DNA of 64,000 bases from Eucommia ulmoides (GCA_016647705.1 CM028330.1:47644397-47708396), one strand, 5' to 3'. Shown: positions 45,499-58,247, numbered from the stretch's first letter. Notes: generated by a model not told the origin, from the sequence alone. A program made the numbers and translations.

Positions 45499-46581
45499 CT
45501 CTTCTAAGATGACCACAATTGCATTGCATGCACTAATCCCAAAATATTAAACCTTATAAGTTAGATAGACGTTGCCAGTAGATGTCAGACCGGCGCTGGT
45601 TTATCCACCGAAACTAGTATCGAAAACACCCCGCTCGAATAACTAACCAATGATGGATGTCCCTTCGGGATGTCAAAGATTTGAAAATTTAGGAATCGAT
45701 GCCTTTGTAGGATGCATTAGTTGGAAGCCATGAGCCTCAAATAGTAATCCTAAGTCTAAGTGTTGCCCAAACCCTTATAAGACATTACGACAAAGAACAT
45801 GGAAGATGACTTCATATATTGTGTATAGATTGATGATCTCTTAAGGCGTCTTAGAATCAAGCAAGTTTAAGATTTTCAATTCCGATGGAGAATCAAGTAG
45901 TGAAAGAATTTTCACAAGCCCCAAAATAATTGTTGTCGAGTCTGTAATTTCATCTCAAGGATTAGTACTTTATCGTTTCAACTTATATTGTAATGCTTCG
46001 AGTTGTATTAAATTTTGAGTCATTTGATGTATATCAAAGTCTTTTGGTTTAAATTGTAGTCTCAAGACTAATGTAAATTCTTTTGTCAAATAGTCATCAT
46101 CGGAATTGGAAACTACGAACTTGAATAGGTCTTAGGCTACCTGAGATTCATGTAGACTAACAAATTGGACTCGGCACAAGTACTTTGGAGGAAAATTGGT
46201 TCTAAAAATTTGATCCCAGTTCTCTCACCTAGAAGTCGAATCCTCACTAGTAAACGAGCTCGAATTGTTCATGATATGGCCAATGTTAAATCTTTCCAGA
46301 TCAATGAAATGGCCCACATGCAAGACAACATCAACCAATTGATGGGAATGGTCAGGGATCTAACTCATGTTCAAAAGATGTATGTCCCTTTAACCATTGG
46401 GACTCCTATTGCTTTGCCTAACTCTGAAAATATGAATGATAATCTGGCTCCCAACTCCAGGAAGGAAAATCCACCAAGTCAGAATCATATCACTCCAAGC
46501 CATTCTCTACCTAACTATTATGGTCCCATTAGACCTCAAATGTTGATCCCTACTCACATGGGTCCTCATCTCTACTCTTAT
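45499..46581 (+). mobile_element. Tat/Ogre-like LTR end, leader and gag N-terminus
   Basis: CCCTTCGGGATGTCAAAGATTTG, CCCAAACCCTTATAAGACA and neighbouring phrases match 24290-24470 in reverse, so this is a second copy of the same gypsy family. It ends with gag-like wording (46165-46581: ARIVHDMANVKSFQINEMA, INQLMGMVRDLTHVQKMYVP). Cut off at the right by a TGTTGAACC LTR end. Remnant. Confidence 0.65.
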
Positions 46582-46680
46582 TGTTGAACCTAATATTTTG
46601 ATGAATAATTGAACGTTGATGTTTTATAGAACTAATGGATTTTTCGAGTGATTACAGATTAAAAGTTTCATATTTGGAAT
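46582..46680 (+). mobile_element. Left tip of a family L LTR
   Basis: TGTTGAACCTAATATTTTGATGAATAATTGAA... aligns with the start of the LTR at 48688 for about 90 bases and then stops. Confidence 0.6.
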
Positions 46681-48440
46681 TTCCAATACACCTCACAAGA
46701 GATACAATTTACATTTTGAGAGATCTACATTTGAGAACTTACATGAGTACCTTTTAAATAGGCAATGGATGAGAAAGCAAACATTTCTTTCTCCCTTCCT
46801 CTTTTTTTACTTTTCAACAAAAGTTGTCAATTTTGACAAGTATTCCCACCATTTTTCATGTGAAGCAAAATCAAAACAAACAATCCACCAAGTTTCAAAA
46901 GAGAAGAAAAAAAAAACATTTCACACATGCCCACTTTTGTTGAAAATCAAGCCAATAACCAACAATCTCCACCTTGACGAGATTTTCAACCAAACAAAAT
47001 TTTCTTCATACTTGAGGAAATTCTCCATCATGTTGTCTTCTTCATTAAAATCTCAATTTTAAAGATTAACCCCGACCAAGTCCAAGAGCTTTTTTGAACT
47101 TGTCGCCAAACATCAACTCGATGTAACAACAATTCGCTGGCCAGACTTACTTATTTTGACAAATCTGTAACATGGAACTCCCATATTCTCTGCAAAAAAT
47201 AAGTGCTTCCAAATCTGTGCTTTTCATCTGAGAACGATCAACCTGTCTTCTCTGAAAATTCTCTTCCACAGACTGAAAGAGTACTAACTCGCACTCCACC
47301 AAATTATCTCATCTGAAGCTCCACCTGCTTCTGAGATTCCAAAACACCTGTAGTACTAATTGTACCACCTTGAAGAACATAAAGGCCGCCAATCTTTTTC
47401 CCTGTCATCATTGTTACGACACCTCTGCTCACCTTTAAAACTCCAGATTTTGCGGAGAAACTGCAACCTTTGGAATCCAAACTACTCAAGGACACGAGAC
47501 TCTTCTGCAAATTTGGGACGTGATGGACACTCGTCAATGTTCTAAGAGCTCCATCATTTAACCGGATCCGGAATGAGCCTATCCCAACAATCTTACAGGA
47601 AGTATTGTTACCCATCAAGACTGTGCTACCATTGACCATATCATAGGTGGTAAACGCATCCCTATTAGGGGACACATGATAGGAACAACCCGAATCTAAA
47701 ATCCACTCGTCTTTAGAGTGAATTTCTGGAGTTGTAACAGAAAGAACAAAATGTGAATCTTCACCCACACCAATATTCACCTCTACATCTGTTTCTTGAC
47801 CATCACATTTTTTGAGCTTAGGGCATTCCGACTTGTAATGCCCAAATTGGTGACAATAATGACACTTAATGTTTTTCTTTGATTTATTGCCGCCTTTCAC
47901 TAAACCGTTCTTTCCCTTAACGAACAGGCTTGTAGCTTGATCATCACTACCTTTACCATTTAACTTAGTCCTCAACTCTTTCGAGTTTAAGAATGCCTTG
48001 ACGTCGGCCAAGGAAATTGAATCTTGTCCATATTACATATAATTAATAAATAAATCATACAAGATTGGTAGTGAACACAAAAGGATAAGAGTTTGGTCCT
48101 CCTCATCAACCTTGACGTTAATATTCTTCAAATCGGTGATAATTCGATTAAAATTATCAAGGTGCTGGTGTATGGACATACTCGCCTCTATCTTGGGAGT
48201 ATATAACCATTGCTTCAAATACAACCGGTCCGTGAGAGATTTCATCATATACAAGCTTTATAGCTTGTCCCATAGCCCTTTAGCTATTTCTTCGTTTACA
48301 ACCTCCCTGAGCACTGTATCCACAAGAGATAGTTGAATTACACTATGGGCCTTTTCTTCCATCTCTGTTGCCTGTTCCTTGGATAATTTGGAACACTCGT
48401 CTGCATCCAAAAATTTTATCAAGCCTTATTGTTGCAAAAA
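46681..48440 (-). mobile_element. Tork-like copia piece with gag, protease and 3' LTR, minus strand
   Basis: On the minus strand, gag wording (48440-48033: SLTDRLYLKQWLYTPKIE, HQHLDNFNRIITDL), the zinc knuckle CHYCHQFGHYKSECP (about 47869-47825), protease WILDSGCSYHVSP, and the start of the pre-integrase region (LYVLQGGT) are clear. The sequence then passes quickly to a purine-rich tract (46965-46973) and an LTR beginning TGTTGGTTATTGGC at 46964, with TATTTAAAAGG about 200 bases in. The integrase-RT-RNase H part is not present on this strand. Broken. Confidence 0.78.
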
Positions 48441-48687
48441 TGCGCGTATGGGGACCATCTCTGGTTTTATTTCTTGCAAGCTCACTGTATTACGTCACAT
48501 TCATCAATGATTCTACAAAGAAGGTGTGGGTCTATTTTTTGAAGAATAAATTAGAAGTCTAAGATACCTTCAGAAAATGGAAAGCTATGGTGGAAAATAA
48601 AACTGGTTTGAAAGTTAAGTAGTTGAGGTCTGACAATGGAGGAGAATACAGAGATGGTGGATTCAGAGAATTTTGCGCAAACAACGG

Positions 48688-50735
48688 TGTTGATCCTAAG
48701 ATTTTGATGAATAATTAAATATTGATGTTTTGGTGGAACTAACGTTTTAGTTGAATGTTTCAGTGATTTATAGTTACAGTAATGAAGATGCAAATTAAAT
48801 GGATGTTAAACGATGATGTTGAAGATATTAAAGAATTAAGAGTTTGAAGAAATTAGGAAAAACAACCCAAGTAAATATTAAATCTTAATATCCCAATTAG
48901 GAATACACACACATAACACAAAATGTATTTTATTATTTATGTGTGTTTTTATTAAGTAAAATTATTTGTCCTATGTGATTTTTGAAAAGAAATAATTTTA
49001 AATGACTAAAATGGAATATAAGAATATTAGTGGAGCTAATGTAGATGAGAAAATGGTTAAAGGGGTGAAAACGTAAAAGAAAATAAATTAAAAACGTGTT
49101 CAGAGAAGAAATTCAGAAGACATCAGTCGACCGGACCAAGCAGCTGAAAGATCCTGTATCTCCAAGTCGACCGGCCAAGAGGGCTGAACTTTCTGAATCT
49201 ACAAGAAGACCGATAAAAGAAAAGTAAACTCTCTGAATCTACAGATCGACAGGCAGGTCGACCGATGAACGCCTTGGCTACAACCTGAATCTACCTGTCG
49301 ATTGGTCAGTCGACCGGATGCACTGTTTTGGGATATTATTTTATCCAAGATTATATCCAAAAGTACCCATTTTTTGTTGGGATTTGAGAGATATTTCGGG
49401 GATATTTTCTATATTTAAGATATGGTTCACATATTAATTAAATCCTATCAATATGGTTCATTGAATATTAATGTTTCTCAATTTGGTACTTAAAAATTGA
49501 TTATATTCTTATTTATGGAGATTGAGAAATATTTGGGGGGTTTAATTAAGAGATTTGAAAGTTATTTTTAAGTGAATTGAACATAAATGAAGTCATTATG
49601 ATATAAGGAGTCTATTTGTACTATTAATTGTCATGACTCATGTAAACTAATCGTTAGAAAGCTGATATTATTAATCAATCATTATTGAGAGAGCAAAAAG
49701 GTTAAGATCATTCTTAAGGTTTTATAAGAGTCATCATATTGAAATATTGTGAGCTTTTTTGAAAGACGATCTTGAAGATCAATTGCTATTAATCTTTGTT
49801 ACTACCGATTTGAAGTTACATTGTTCTAATCATTCTTTCTATGGATTTCGGGTGCGATCTTTTCAATTATATTCTTTCATTACATTATTTGATTATTGTT
49901 TAAAAATTAATCTTAGAAATTATTTCTGATTTTTTAAGAAAATATTTTTATAAACAATTTCTTAAATCTGATTACGTGCTCCAATTTGCTACCCATATCT
50001 TGTTAAAATTAGATTTTTCTATCTCACAGTTTTCTATTACTAGACTTGGGATATTAATTGAGTTATTATTTATCGGGGGTGGTAAAAGCTCCGAGTGAGA
50101 TTTCATGCTTATCATTTTGTATTGGTAAGTAGCGTGACGGGTTAAATACTGTTGGGGATATTTAATCAAGGGTAACTGGGTTTCAGTCTCTTCCTATAAG
50201 GAGACTGAGGTAGTAATTCTTCCTGGATATAATTTCGATTTGAGTGATTTGTAAAGGTTCCATCCTTACTTGAGAAAAGGATAGTTGGAGTGTTTTGTGA
50301 GATTTTGATTCTTGAGCCTTAGTGTTAAAAATAATTAGGTTATTTTTTAGCCTGTAAAAAGTAGAGGTTCGTCCTTAGCCTAGGAAAATAATATTGTAAA
50401 GGTTGATTCTGAGCCTATAAAAGAATCGGTGTAAGGGTTTGGTTCCTACCTTTAAAGGGATCTTAGTTTTAGTGGGTGCGACCTCCGTGGAGCTCGGGAG
50501 ACTGGATTAGCTAAGAGTAACTCGGTGAACCAGTATAAATCCTTTGTGTGCTACTATATTTACTTTGCTAATTTTTATTGTTTGAGTGTGGACTTAGTTG
50601 ATTATATTATTCCGCTGTGATATAAAGATAATAATTAATTTATGATTAAATTTAATTATTTGATTTATTGAATTTTATTCTGATAATTTTTTAATTACCC
50701 AATTCACCCCCCTTAGGTATTCTACTGGGCCAACA
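48688..50735 (+). mobile_element. Solo LTR of family L in Tork-like integrase
   Basis: TGTTGATCCTAAG...GGGCCAACA, flanked by a perfect 5-bp duplication AACGG (48683-48687 and 50736-50740). Integrase coding continues on either side. It holds a patch of GTCGACCG words (49125-49320) and ends with AATTCACCCCCCTTAGG, similar to SIRE-type LTR ends. It is the best-bounded member of the family and defines its borders. Confidence 0.9.
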
Positions 50736-53007
50736 AACGGGATCAATATGGAAAAAACTGTTCCCATAACACCGTAGCAGAATGGTGTAACAGAGCGCAT
50801 GAATAGAACTCTAAATGAACATGCCAAAAGCATGAGGATACGTGCCAACTTACCCAAGATGTTTTGGGTTGAAGACGTCAACACCGCAGCCTACCTGATC
50901 AATCGTGAGCCCTCAGTTCCTTTGGATGGTGGAATACCATAGAAAGTTTGGAGCAAAAAAAAGGTAAACCTTTCACACTTGAAGATGTTTGGTTGTATCT
51001 CTTATGTGCATATTGATTCTGCTGAAAGAAGTAAATTAGACCCAAAGTCTAAGAAATGTATTTTTGTCGGATACGGTGGTGATGAGTTCGGTTACCAATT
51101 CTGGGACTACGAAAATCAAATGATCATCAGAATTTGGGATGTCATATTCAATGAGAATGTGATGTACAGAGACAACAACCGCAGAATCAAGCAGCTCCAG
51201 TACCGAAGCTAAAACAAAGGAATTTGTTGAGTTGGAGGAGAATTTTGGAAACGATATCTAGATTAGTCCTGAAGAAGTTCAAGAAGAACCAATCACACCA
51301 GAATTGAGACGTTCCTTAGAATTCCTAAACCAATCCAGTGGTATTCACCTTTTTTACACTACTTACTGTTGACTGACAGTGGAGAACCAAAGTGTTATGA
51401 TGAAGCAATGTAAGTGGATGATTCAGTCAAGTGGGAGTCTACCATAAAAGATGAGATAGACTCACTCATGTTAATTCAAATATGAGAATTAGTTGAACTA
51501 CCACCAAGCAAGAAAGCTCTCCATAACAAGTGGGTTTTCAGGATCAAATAAGAGTATGATAGAACGAAACGCTACAAAGCGAGATTAGTTATCAAAGGAT
51601 TTCAACAAAAAGAAGGTGTTGACTACAATGAAATTTTATCTCCAGTCGTAAAGCTGACCACTATTAGACTAGTATTGAAAATTGTAGCTGTAGAGAATTT
51701 ATATCTTGAGCAATTAGATGTAAAGACAGTTTTCCTTCATGGTGATTTGGAGGAAGGGATTTATATTAGGCAACTAGAAGGCTTCATAAAGGCAGGCAAG
51801 AAGAACCTGGTATGCAAGTTGAAAAAGAGCTTGTATGGTTTAAAACAAGCTCCTAGACAATGGTACAAAAAAAATTGATAGTTTTATGGGTAGAAGCGGT
51901 TTCACAAGATGCTAAGCAGATCATTGTTGCTATATCAAAACGTTTGACAATAGCTTCATCATTCTATTGTTCTATGTAGATGACATGCTCATTACTAGAT
52001 CAGGCATGCAAGATATCATCAATTTGAAGCGGGAATTGTCGAAGCACTTCGTAATAAAAGATCTAGGCGCTGCAAAGCAAATTCTTGGAATGAGAATCAA
52101 GAGAGACACGAAGTTGGGGACTTTGATATTATCGGAAGCTAAGTACATTAACAAAGTACTCTCCAGGTTCAATATGCAAGATGCTAAACCAGTGGGTACA
52201 CCTTTGGGTGTTCATTTCAGACTCTCTAAAGAGCAGTCATCTTAGATGGAGGAAGAACGTACGCACATGGCGAAGGTTCCGTATGCCTCAGCAATTAGAA
52301 GTCTGATGTATGCCATGGTTTGTACCAGACTAGATATTGCTCAAGCAGTGGGAGTTGTCAGCAGGTACATGAATAACCTAGGCAAGGTACACTAGGAAAT
52401 AGTCAAATAGATTCTCAAATATCTGTGGGGTACCACAGACAAGTCACTTTGTTTCAAAGGTGGAGATACAACACTAACAGGCTATGTGGATACTGATTTA
52501 GTTGGAAATATCGATGTCAAAAGTAGCACTACAGGGTATATCTATACTCTAGGAGGTACAACAGTGAATTAGGTTTCCTAACTACAGAAGATAGTTGCTC
52601 TCTCCACAACTAAAGCAGAATATGTCGCTGTTACAGAAGCCAGCAAGGAAATGATTTAGCTTCAGAGTTTCTTGGAGGAATTGGATAAGAAACAAGAAAA
52701 TAATATCTTGTATTGCGACAGTCAAAGTGCTATTCATCTAGCAAAGAATCTGTCTTTTCATTCCAGAACGAAGCACATACAGTTGCGGTATCATTTTATC
52801 TGGTCACTTCTGAAATATAGGATTTTGAAACTTGAGAAGATTAGTGGAGCTCAAAATTCGGTAAACATGCTAACAAAGACGATGACTATTGACAAACTGG
52901 AGCTATGCTCAACTTTAGTTGGCCTGCAATAATGATAAGACCGGGGAAAAGCTACTGCATTGATCAAGGTGTGAAGACAGATTGAAATCAGTCTTCAAGT
53001 GGGAGAT

Positions 53008-53382
53008 TGTTGGGTCTTGTGGCTCTTTTTTCAACATTGATGGCCACCTTTATTGAATGGGAATGTCTTGATGTTGATTAATTAAGGAGGTGCCTAAATT
53101 GTTAATGGAGGTGCCTAATTCTTAAGCAATTGTCAAATGGAGGTGCCTAATTCTACCAACTCACATGTTTCTTTTGGAACCTATATAAACTCCTTTAACT
53201 TCCATTTGATTAGTATCCCATTTTTCAGGGGAAAAATCCAATTGAGAGAGAAACAAGTACTGTGCTTTTCTGAAAGAATTTTGTAAGGAAAATTCTTGGG
53301 TGTGATTGGGTTGTGGGTATGTGAGTTTGAGTGCTTGTAAACACTTTATAATTCTTTTTCCTTTAGTGAAAGATCTGCAGCA
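53008..53382 (+). repeat. 3' LTR of the plus-strand Tork-like piece (right border approximate)
   Basis: Begins TGTTGGGTCTTGTGG after a purine tract, contains CCTATATAAACTCC (TATA-like, near 53180) and ends about CTGCAGCA. GGAGGTGCCTAA occurs three times (about 53085-53140). Confidence 0.65.
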
Positions 53383-53399
53383 ATTCTGGAAATGTAAGC

Positions 53400-54926
53400 A
53401 TAATTAATCGATACAAAAAATGGCCATTTTTTTCTCACAATGAGCTTCTATCACCTCAATACAGATATACTCTACTAATGGCCCAAATAAAAACTATGTG
53501 ATAGATACAATGTGAAGCAAAATAAATCGGATTATAAAAATAAACGAGTAGCACAAAAGTAGCACGTAATCAAATAATCAATAAAAATCATTTAAAATAT
53601 TATCAAGAATTAAGTTCAAAAATGATTTTTCTAATATACCTTAACCAAGAAATAAATTATAAATAATTTAATAAATCAATAAATAGAGCTTGGAAGGATC
53701 TCACCAAGATTCACTGAAGGCAAGAACAATTTTACAATAAAGAACGCAAACCGATGACGCAAACAATGAGCTCTTTAGATTAAGAACTTGAATATAATCT
53801 CTCTTAGAAATCTCAACAATAATATTTCTCTTAGAAAGCACAAATCTGATTGTTCTTGATGTTTAAAATCCAATTCCGCAGGTCTCTATAAATAGACCTA
53901 AAATTAGACTTCCAACGGGTAGTTTTCAAATATTAGGTCATTAAATGATCCTCCAAGATCCCATATATCATATATGTACTTCAAAATAGATATTTTTCAT
54001 TAAAAAATATTCTTGAAAAATCTCATTTGGACCTTAAAACATTGTTAAATTGAAATTCATTGAAATAGGAAGAATTAAATAACTTTAATTAAAAAAATAT
54101 TAAAATAAATGGACTAAATAATTAGAGATCACATATCTCATAGTAGTTAACAAAAATAATTCAAATCCCCTTAAAAACATCCATTGGAATTATAAAAAAC
54201 GGGTAGGATTTACCAAAACAACATCAATCAAAGATTTTCACTGAGCACGTTGGTCAACCAGCACATGGCTATCAGTTGATTGATCGGTTATATTGATCAC
54301 TTGACCAACCCACTGGTTTGGTCGGTCGACCGATAATGTTAGGTCAGTTGACCAATTAGACTAGAGTCCACCACCACCTTCCTTTTTCGGCTTATGTTCT
54401 CATCAGTTGACCGACCCACTTCGTTGTTTGACTGAATGAATGAGTACGTCACCTATTCCTCTTCCAAAACACACTGTTTTTGTTAGTTAACCAATCCCTT
54501 TCTCGGTTGACCGAATTTACCCGAAAACTTCTTATTTTTAAGCATTATAACCAATTTTTCACTTATGTCATTAACTAAAACTATTTCATCTATTTAGCAT
54601 CTTAAAACACACACTTTAAACAAATAAATTAACCACAACACACATAAGATTAATTCATTTTAAAGTGTCGTGCGTGATCTTAATTCGGGTTACATTAAGA
54701 GTGTGTAAGTAAAGAATTGTTTTCATCTAGTTGTCTTTAATATCTTCAAAACTCTTCACGTCTTCATCATTTCCATTTTGCACCCGTTACATCTGCCTTG
54801 ACGATTCCTCTTTAACGATTCATTTTCTTAATTTCATGGAACTATAAATCTGAAATCACTTAGTAAAAATATTAATCTTATAAAAATATCAATACTTAAT
54901 TCACCATCAAAATATTGGATTCAACA
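53400..54926 (-). mobile_element. Family L LTR, minus strand, incomplete
   Basis: On the minus strand it starts at 54926 with TGTTGAATCCAATATTTTGATGG, followed by the GATCACGCACGACACTTTA block (about 54665-54685) and a GGTCGACC/GGTCAACTG patch (54240-54510). The expected other end is not recognisable near 53400, so it is truncated. Confidence 0.65.
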
Positions 54927-54929
54927 ATA

Positions 54930-57900
54930 TCCTATTTATCATCGTTGTGATAATGACAAAATTTATACAGTGAGGGAAAACAAGTTGATAGTAGAGACAT
55001 CGTCTCTTACAATCTGTACCTTTCCAAAATGTTCAATTGTCATATTAATGTTAAAGTATGCATTCGATTAGATGTGTAGAATATATTCACAAGTATATAT
55101 ATAAAGGAAGTAATATAATGACATTGATAATGAAGAATCATGGATGAGATCAAGAAATATCTTTATACAAGATACATTGGACCGTGTAAGACAGACTAAC
55201 AATTGTTTGATTTTCCTTTGCATGAGAAGATTCTAACAGTTGTTTGATTGGTGGTTTATTTGCATGGAATGCATCATGTTGTCTTCAATTCTACTAAATC
55301 AATGGAAACTATCATTTCTCAAGCTTAGTCACAAAATTCGATTATGATAGAATTTTTTTGCATATTGTGCTGCACATAAAGATACGCTTGCATATATGAT
55401 AGGTGTAAATTACCTATCTATTTCCAAACTGAATATTGTTAGTTTTCGAGTACGGTTAGTATGTTTTAGTATGTTTTAATATGTTTTTATTTTTTATTTT
55501 TGTATTAAAACAGGTGTATAGGTAAAAAAAAAGTATGAAATCGGAGCGCAAACGATCAATTCGGACAAAAAACGGTCGGAGAACGGTGGAAAAACAAGCA
55601 AAGAGACAAGATTCTGAAAACAGCAACCCACCGCCTAGGCGTCCAGACCACTGCCTAGGCGGTGAAAATGTAGAGTGCACCAATTCTTGCTGAACATCCA
55701 CCACCGCAGCGCTGAGATCCACCGCCACGGCGGTGACAATGCAGGATGTCACTAAGTCCACTGCCTTCTCCACTACCTAGGTGAACATTAAATCGACATA
55801 CTCACCACTGCGGCGGTCAGCCCTACACCAGAATAGATATTTTTTATGATATTTTGCTTATTTAATCCCCTATCTTTTCCTCTCATCTTCCTCCACCCGG
55901 CCATAGGAGATCCCTTAGGGTTCCTATGATTTTGAGAGTGTTTCGGGGTGTGCTCAACCAATTCCAAAGGAGAAAAACGCGTTGCAATAAAGGAGAAGTG
56001 GTTGTTAGAAGGTTTTAGCACCGAATCTTTGGACTACGGTTAAGTTATTCCATTTATCTCTTTATTTTCTTAATTTTGATAGGATATTGAGCATGTTTAG
56101 CTCGATTTTTAATGTATAACAGATTATGACCATGAGTTAAACATGGATTATGATAGGATTAACATATTATTTATAAAAATGTAATTTGGTTAAGTTTGTA
56201 TTTCGTTATGGTCGTTCCTTATAATTTCGATTGTGTTACCGTATTTTCTATGATTATATGCTAGTTTAGATATATTGAGAATACGGGGTTTGACACTTGG
56301 GAGAGGTAACCCTAGATTTGGATTAGGGTAAATACAACACGACAATCTAACGACCCGGGAGGGCGTTAGAAAGTGTGCAATCGATGACGTTGAGGCGAAA
56401 CTCACGTGACCTAGGGTCGTTAAGATCTTGAGGAGGATTTCTTTGTTGACACGAAGTCATGTATTCCCCCGTCTTACACTCGGGAGAGGTGGGGAGGGAG
56501 TTTACGAATTGAGATTGTCGGATATGACGAACGCTATTAATGTTAACTAAAATTAAATCAAATGCATTTAAGTAAATAAAGTTAATCCCTAGGCAATCTA
56601 CTCCCCTAAACAATCTCAATATAGTATTTATACTATAGTTAACTTAATTAGTATTTTAGTTTAGTATTAATTATAAATTAAATACCATTTTTATTGCCTA
56701 GATAAAATTAGGTTATGACAATTGCGGTACTCGATAGTAATCTCAACCAATCCCTATGGATAAGATACCTGACCGAAAGGTCCATTATACTAAAACTTGA
56801 CCCTTACGCTTGCGGTGAAAGTGACGACGCTTTAATTGTGGCCACCAATATACTTAACAAGAATTTTCTCGACATTTTGTTTGGAATAAAACTGAAAAGA
56901 TTTGAAAACCACGATAGATGAGATTTGCCATCGGTAGAATTTATTTTGCGCTTTTTAATTCAGGTAAACAATTTTATTTGCTTCTATTATTGACTGTAGT
57001 CAAAAGACCACAATCATTTTAATGTCTACAAATTGTTAGAAATGTTGAACATGCAACGTCCAAAACTGCATATGTAATAAGAGAGCTACTAGAAGATGAC
57101 AGTAAATATATACAATGTCTTTAAGAGGCTTCTATTATGAGTACTGGATATCAATTGAGAAGATTTTTTTATATCATTGTTACACAATGTTCCCCTATAA
57201 CTTCGTGTGAATTATGACTTCAATTTTTAATGTATATATGTGATCGTCTCCTACACAAACTTTGCACGTTGTTTTCATCTCAATAACTTGTCGAAAATTA
57301 GAATATAGTAGTTGAAAATAAATTGATATGGTGATATCGCTAAATGCAAAGTAAAACACAACAACTAAATGTGCAATGTAGTATTGATCGTCTCAATGAA
57401 ATTCAATGTGTTGCATATAAAACAATCAATTTACAGTGTTTAAAATTCTAGCAAAATATTTTTTTTAAATGATAGTGTTAGTACGGAAAAAATATTTCTA
57501 TATAATACCATAGAAACAAAATGTAATAACATCGGTCATATTGTCATTATTGTGGTATCATCTATATTGCATTTCTACTACTTGGAGGAGGTCAGACTAC
57601 ACATTTCATATTTCATATTCCTTTAGATGTTCTTGATAATTTAATTTGTCGTTTCAATAAACAATCATTGCATTTAAAATTATGAAGAGAGATAAAGCTA
57701 ATTATTCGGGATGAATTTTCGATACAACATAAGCATTATCTTGAGTTTGTGGACTGCACGTTATGATATATCTATGGTAACCCAAAGCCATTCGGGGGTA
57801 TCATCATTATTTTTTAGGATACTTTTGAAAATTTTTGCTTGTCATACCTGAAAGTGTCTATCAACAAATAGTTGTTACGTCATTGAGGCGTTCATTTATT

Positions 57901-58247
57901 TGGAAAGATATATATGTATTGACTTTAAATTTGAACATGCGCCTAAACAGTAGTAATTGTTGAGAATACAAAGTTCTAAAGATATTTACTTCAGCTAATA
58001 TTTTGTTTTAATTGTCTTTTAACATTAATTCGTTTGTATTCATTTATTTTTTTCAAAAAAAATATAGGTTGGAAGTGATCCACGTGAAATTATACAACTA
58101 TCGTCAATCATACGCAAGTGACATAATGTGCGCGAACTAATATCTTCGGTTTCTCTACATCTAGGTACATCCGGTATTGCCACCTCTATATTTTTAATAG
58201 AACGTTTTATTCTTTCTATAAGAAATGATGATGTCAATGCTATTTAG
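54930..58247 (+). pseudogene. Helitron Rep/helicase pseudogene, split by a solo LTR
   Basis: Plus-strand wording in several frames follows a plant Helitron protein in order: PIYHRCDNDKIYTVREN and FPKCSIVILMLKY (54930-55100), the MDEIKKYL...RYIGP and FDFPLHEKI...VVFNST blocks (55147-55330), then after the LTR KRFENHDR, FYLRLLL-like, LLEDDS, IQCL and TGYQLRRLF (56890-57170), and Pif1-type helicase (57580-57960: FLDVLDNLICRFNKQS, LIIRDE in the Walker B position, KPFGGI, RSFIWKDIYVL, NMRLNS). After an intron-like gap, YLGTSGIAT and ERFILSIRNDDVNAI follow (58160-58247). The upstream HUH Rep domain is absent, cut by the family L LTR. It has many stops and frameshifts. Helitrons transpose as rolling circles; this copy cannot. 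Confidence 0.8.
55397..56847 (+). mobile_element. Solo LTR related to the Athila-like LTRs, inside the Helitron
   Basis: TGATAGGTGTAAATTACC...GGCCACCA, flanked by a perfect 5-bp duplication ATATA (55392-55396 and 56848-56852). Ordered blocks match 1404-2844 and 7560-9419, including the GACAATCTAACGACCCGGGAGGG and TTACACTCGGGAGAGG phrases and a palindrome array (55628-55830). Confidence 0.88.

Larger units (their letters stand above)
48441..53382 (+). mobile_element. Tork-like copia piece with integrase, RT, RNase H and 3' LTR, plus strand
   Basis: It begins in mid-integrase (VWGPS, YYVTFINDSTKKVWVYFL) at 48448, directly next to the minus-strand gag piece. After a solo LTR (48688-50735) integrase resumes (NGVTERMNRTLNEHAKSM, TAAYLINREPS, HLKMFGCISYVH), then RT (KTVFLHGDLEEGIYI, SLYGLKQAPRQWY, FYVDDMLI, KDLGAAKQILGMRI) and RNase H (STTKAEYVAVTEA, YCDSQSAIHLAKN). 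The polypurine tract AAGTGGGAGAT precedes an LTR at 53008-53382. Its 5' end is missing and it has several breaks. Confidence 0.82.
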
